This document shows positions 5,772 to 6,379 of a DNA stretch of 6,379 nucleotides, in pieces. The notes beneath the pieces are model-generated. The model was not told the origin of the DNA and searched no databases. It was given only the letters and a program-made list of their open reading frames with translations. The position numbers were made by a program, and so were the translations under genes. How positions within the stretch are numbered: the stretch's first letter is position 1; each line of letters opens with the position of its first letter. This DNA is from Methylomarinum sp964397365 (GTDB lineage Bacteria; Pseudomonadota; Gammaproteobacteria; Methylococcales; Methylomonadaceae): the NCBI GenBank assembly GCA_964397365.1, contig CAYNIU010000134.1, positions 1-6,379 of the forward strand, given 5' to 3'.

Positions 5772-6379
5772 ATGGAAGCACTGGATCAAATTTCAACCAC
5801 ACTGGCATTAACCATGGGACTCGCCTGGGCGAGCGGTATTAACCTTTATGCCACATTGTTTACTCTCGGTTATCTGGCTAATACTGGTAATATAGATTTA
5901 CCTCCAGATTTGCAAATAGTGGCAAACCCTGGAGTGATGGCCGCCGCCGGGCTGATGTATTGTGTCGAATTTTTTGCCGACAAAATTCCAGGCGTGGATA
6001 CAGGTTGGGATACCTTACATACATTTATTCGCATTCCGGCTGGCGCTATGCTGGCTGCCGGCACAGTCGGCGATCTAAATCCGGCTGTTGAAGTAATGGC
6101 GGCTATTCTGGGTGGCGGTATGGCCGCCGGTTCTCATGCCACAAAGGCCGGAACTCGAGTTTTGATCAATTCATCGCCGGAGCCTTTTAGCAACTGGACG
6201 GCATCAATAGGCGAAGATATTGCTGTTATCGGCGGTGTATGGGCCTGTCTAAATCATCCTCTTGTTTTTTTGCTGGCATTGGCTTTATTTATTGTGTTGA
6301 TGATTTGGTTGTTGCCCAAAATATGGAAAGGCATCAAAAAAGTTTTTAGTTTTATAATCAATTTGTTCGCAAAAAAAGA
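5772..6379 (+). CDS. DUF4126-family integral membrane protein (3' end beyond the window)
   Basis: An open frame of 202 complete codons runs from ATG 5772-5774 to the window edge without a stop. The sequence is strongly hydrophobic and matches the DUF4126 pattern as I know it: an N-terminal membrane helix with GLAWASGINLYATLFTLGYL (16-35), a second helix around GVMAAAGLMYCVEFFADKIPG (54-74), then WDTLHTFIRIPAGAMLAAG (79-97), a small-residue helix ILGGGMAAGSHATKAGTRV (112-130), and a C-terminal hydrophobic block (about 150-185) ending in a Lys-rich tail. The FADKIPGVD and SHATKAG motifs are the most conserved-looking parts. The function of this family is not established. No signal peptide cleavage site is evident and the first helix probably acts as an anchor. 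The gene is divergent from hslV and nothing in the sequence ties it to proteolysis or quinones. The protein is probably near its end, given the basic tail AKK. Confidence 0.85.
   Translation, partial: MEALDQISTTLALTMGLAWASGINLYATLFTLGYLANTGNIDLPPDLQIVANPGVMAAAGLMYCVEFFADKIPGVDTGWDTLHTFIRIPAGAMLAAGTVGDLNPAVEVMAAILGGGMAAGSHATKAGTRVLINSSPEPFSNWTASIGEDIAVIGGVWACLNHPLVFLLALALFIVLMIWLLPKIWKGIKKVFSFIINLFAKK

Noticed and set aside
5870..6064. Minus-strand 64-codon open frame inside the DUF4126 gene
   Set aside because: It is antisense to a clear membrane-protein reading frame and has no recognisable domain.
1..6379. A new defence, mobile or other undescribed system
   Set aside because: All six complete genes belong to widespread core families, spacing and composition are even, and no integrase, transposase, array or toxin-antitoxin-like pair is visible.

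Overview
This window looks like ordinary, well-conserved core chromosome from a ubiquinone-using gammaproteobacterium. All the recognisable proteins (HslV, HslU, a short DUF971 protein, UbiE, UbiJ, UbiB) are of the gammaproteobacterial type, and base composition is moderate, with no obvious change along the window. A methanotroph-like or pseudomonad-related lineage is possible, but the sequence here does not settle the genus. I see no mobile element, CRISPR array, tRNA or rRNA, and no stretch longer than 300 bases without a gene.

Layout, left to right. Positions 1-185 (+) hold the C-terminal end of a helical, possibly phasin-like protein. It converges on ubiB with 23 bp between the stop codons. 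Six genes then occupy the minus strand. In transcription order they are hslV (5587 to 5039), hslU (5034 to 3709), a DUF971/GBBH-like gene (3704 to 3321), ubiE (3306 to 2557), ubiJ (2455 to 1829) and ubiB (1759 to 209). The spacings are 4, 4, 14, 101 and 69 nt, which fits one operon or two overlapping transcription units. A 184-bp divergent intergenic region (5588-5771) separates hslV from a plus-strand DUF4126 membrane protein gene that runs off the right edge at 6379.

Functionally, hslV and hslU encode the HslVU (ClpQY) ATP-dependent protease. ubiE, ubiJ and ubiB encode three ubiquinone-biosynthesis proteins: the C-methyltransferase, the SCP2-type lipid-binding assembly factor and the ABC1/ADCK-type atypical kinase/ATPase. 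DUF971 links the two blocks. From memory, Pseudomonas has a similar order, hslV-hslU-DUF971-(pha cluster with phasins)-ubiE-ubiJ-ubiB. Here the PHA synthesis genes are absent between DUF971 and ubiE, and a possible phasin remnant or relative lies at the far end.

The most useful non-coding signals are a sigma-32-like heat-shock promoter upstream of hslV (CCCCATAT at 5642-5649 with GTTTAAA 13 nt upstream), a GGAG Shine-Dalgarno that fixes a GTG start for hslV with a 5-residue propeptide, and an imperfect inverted repeat in the ubiE-ubiJ spacer. I found no convincing undescribed system. The observations worth a second look are the possible heat-shock control of ubiquinone genes, the DUF971 protein without Zn-type cysteines, and the spacer hairpin.
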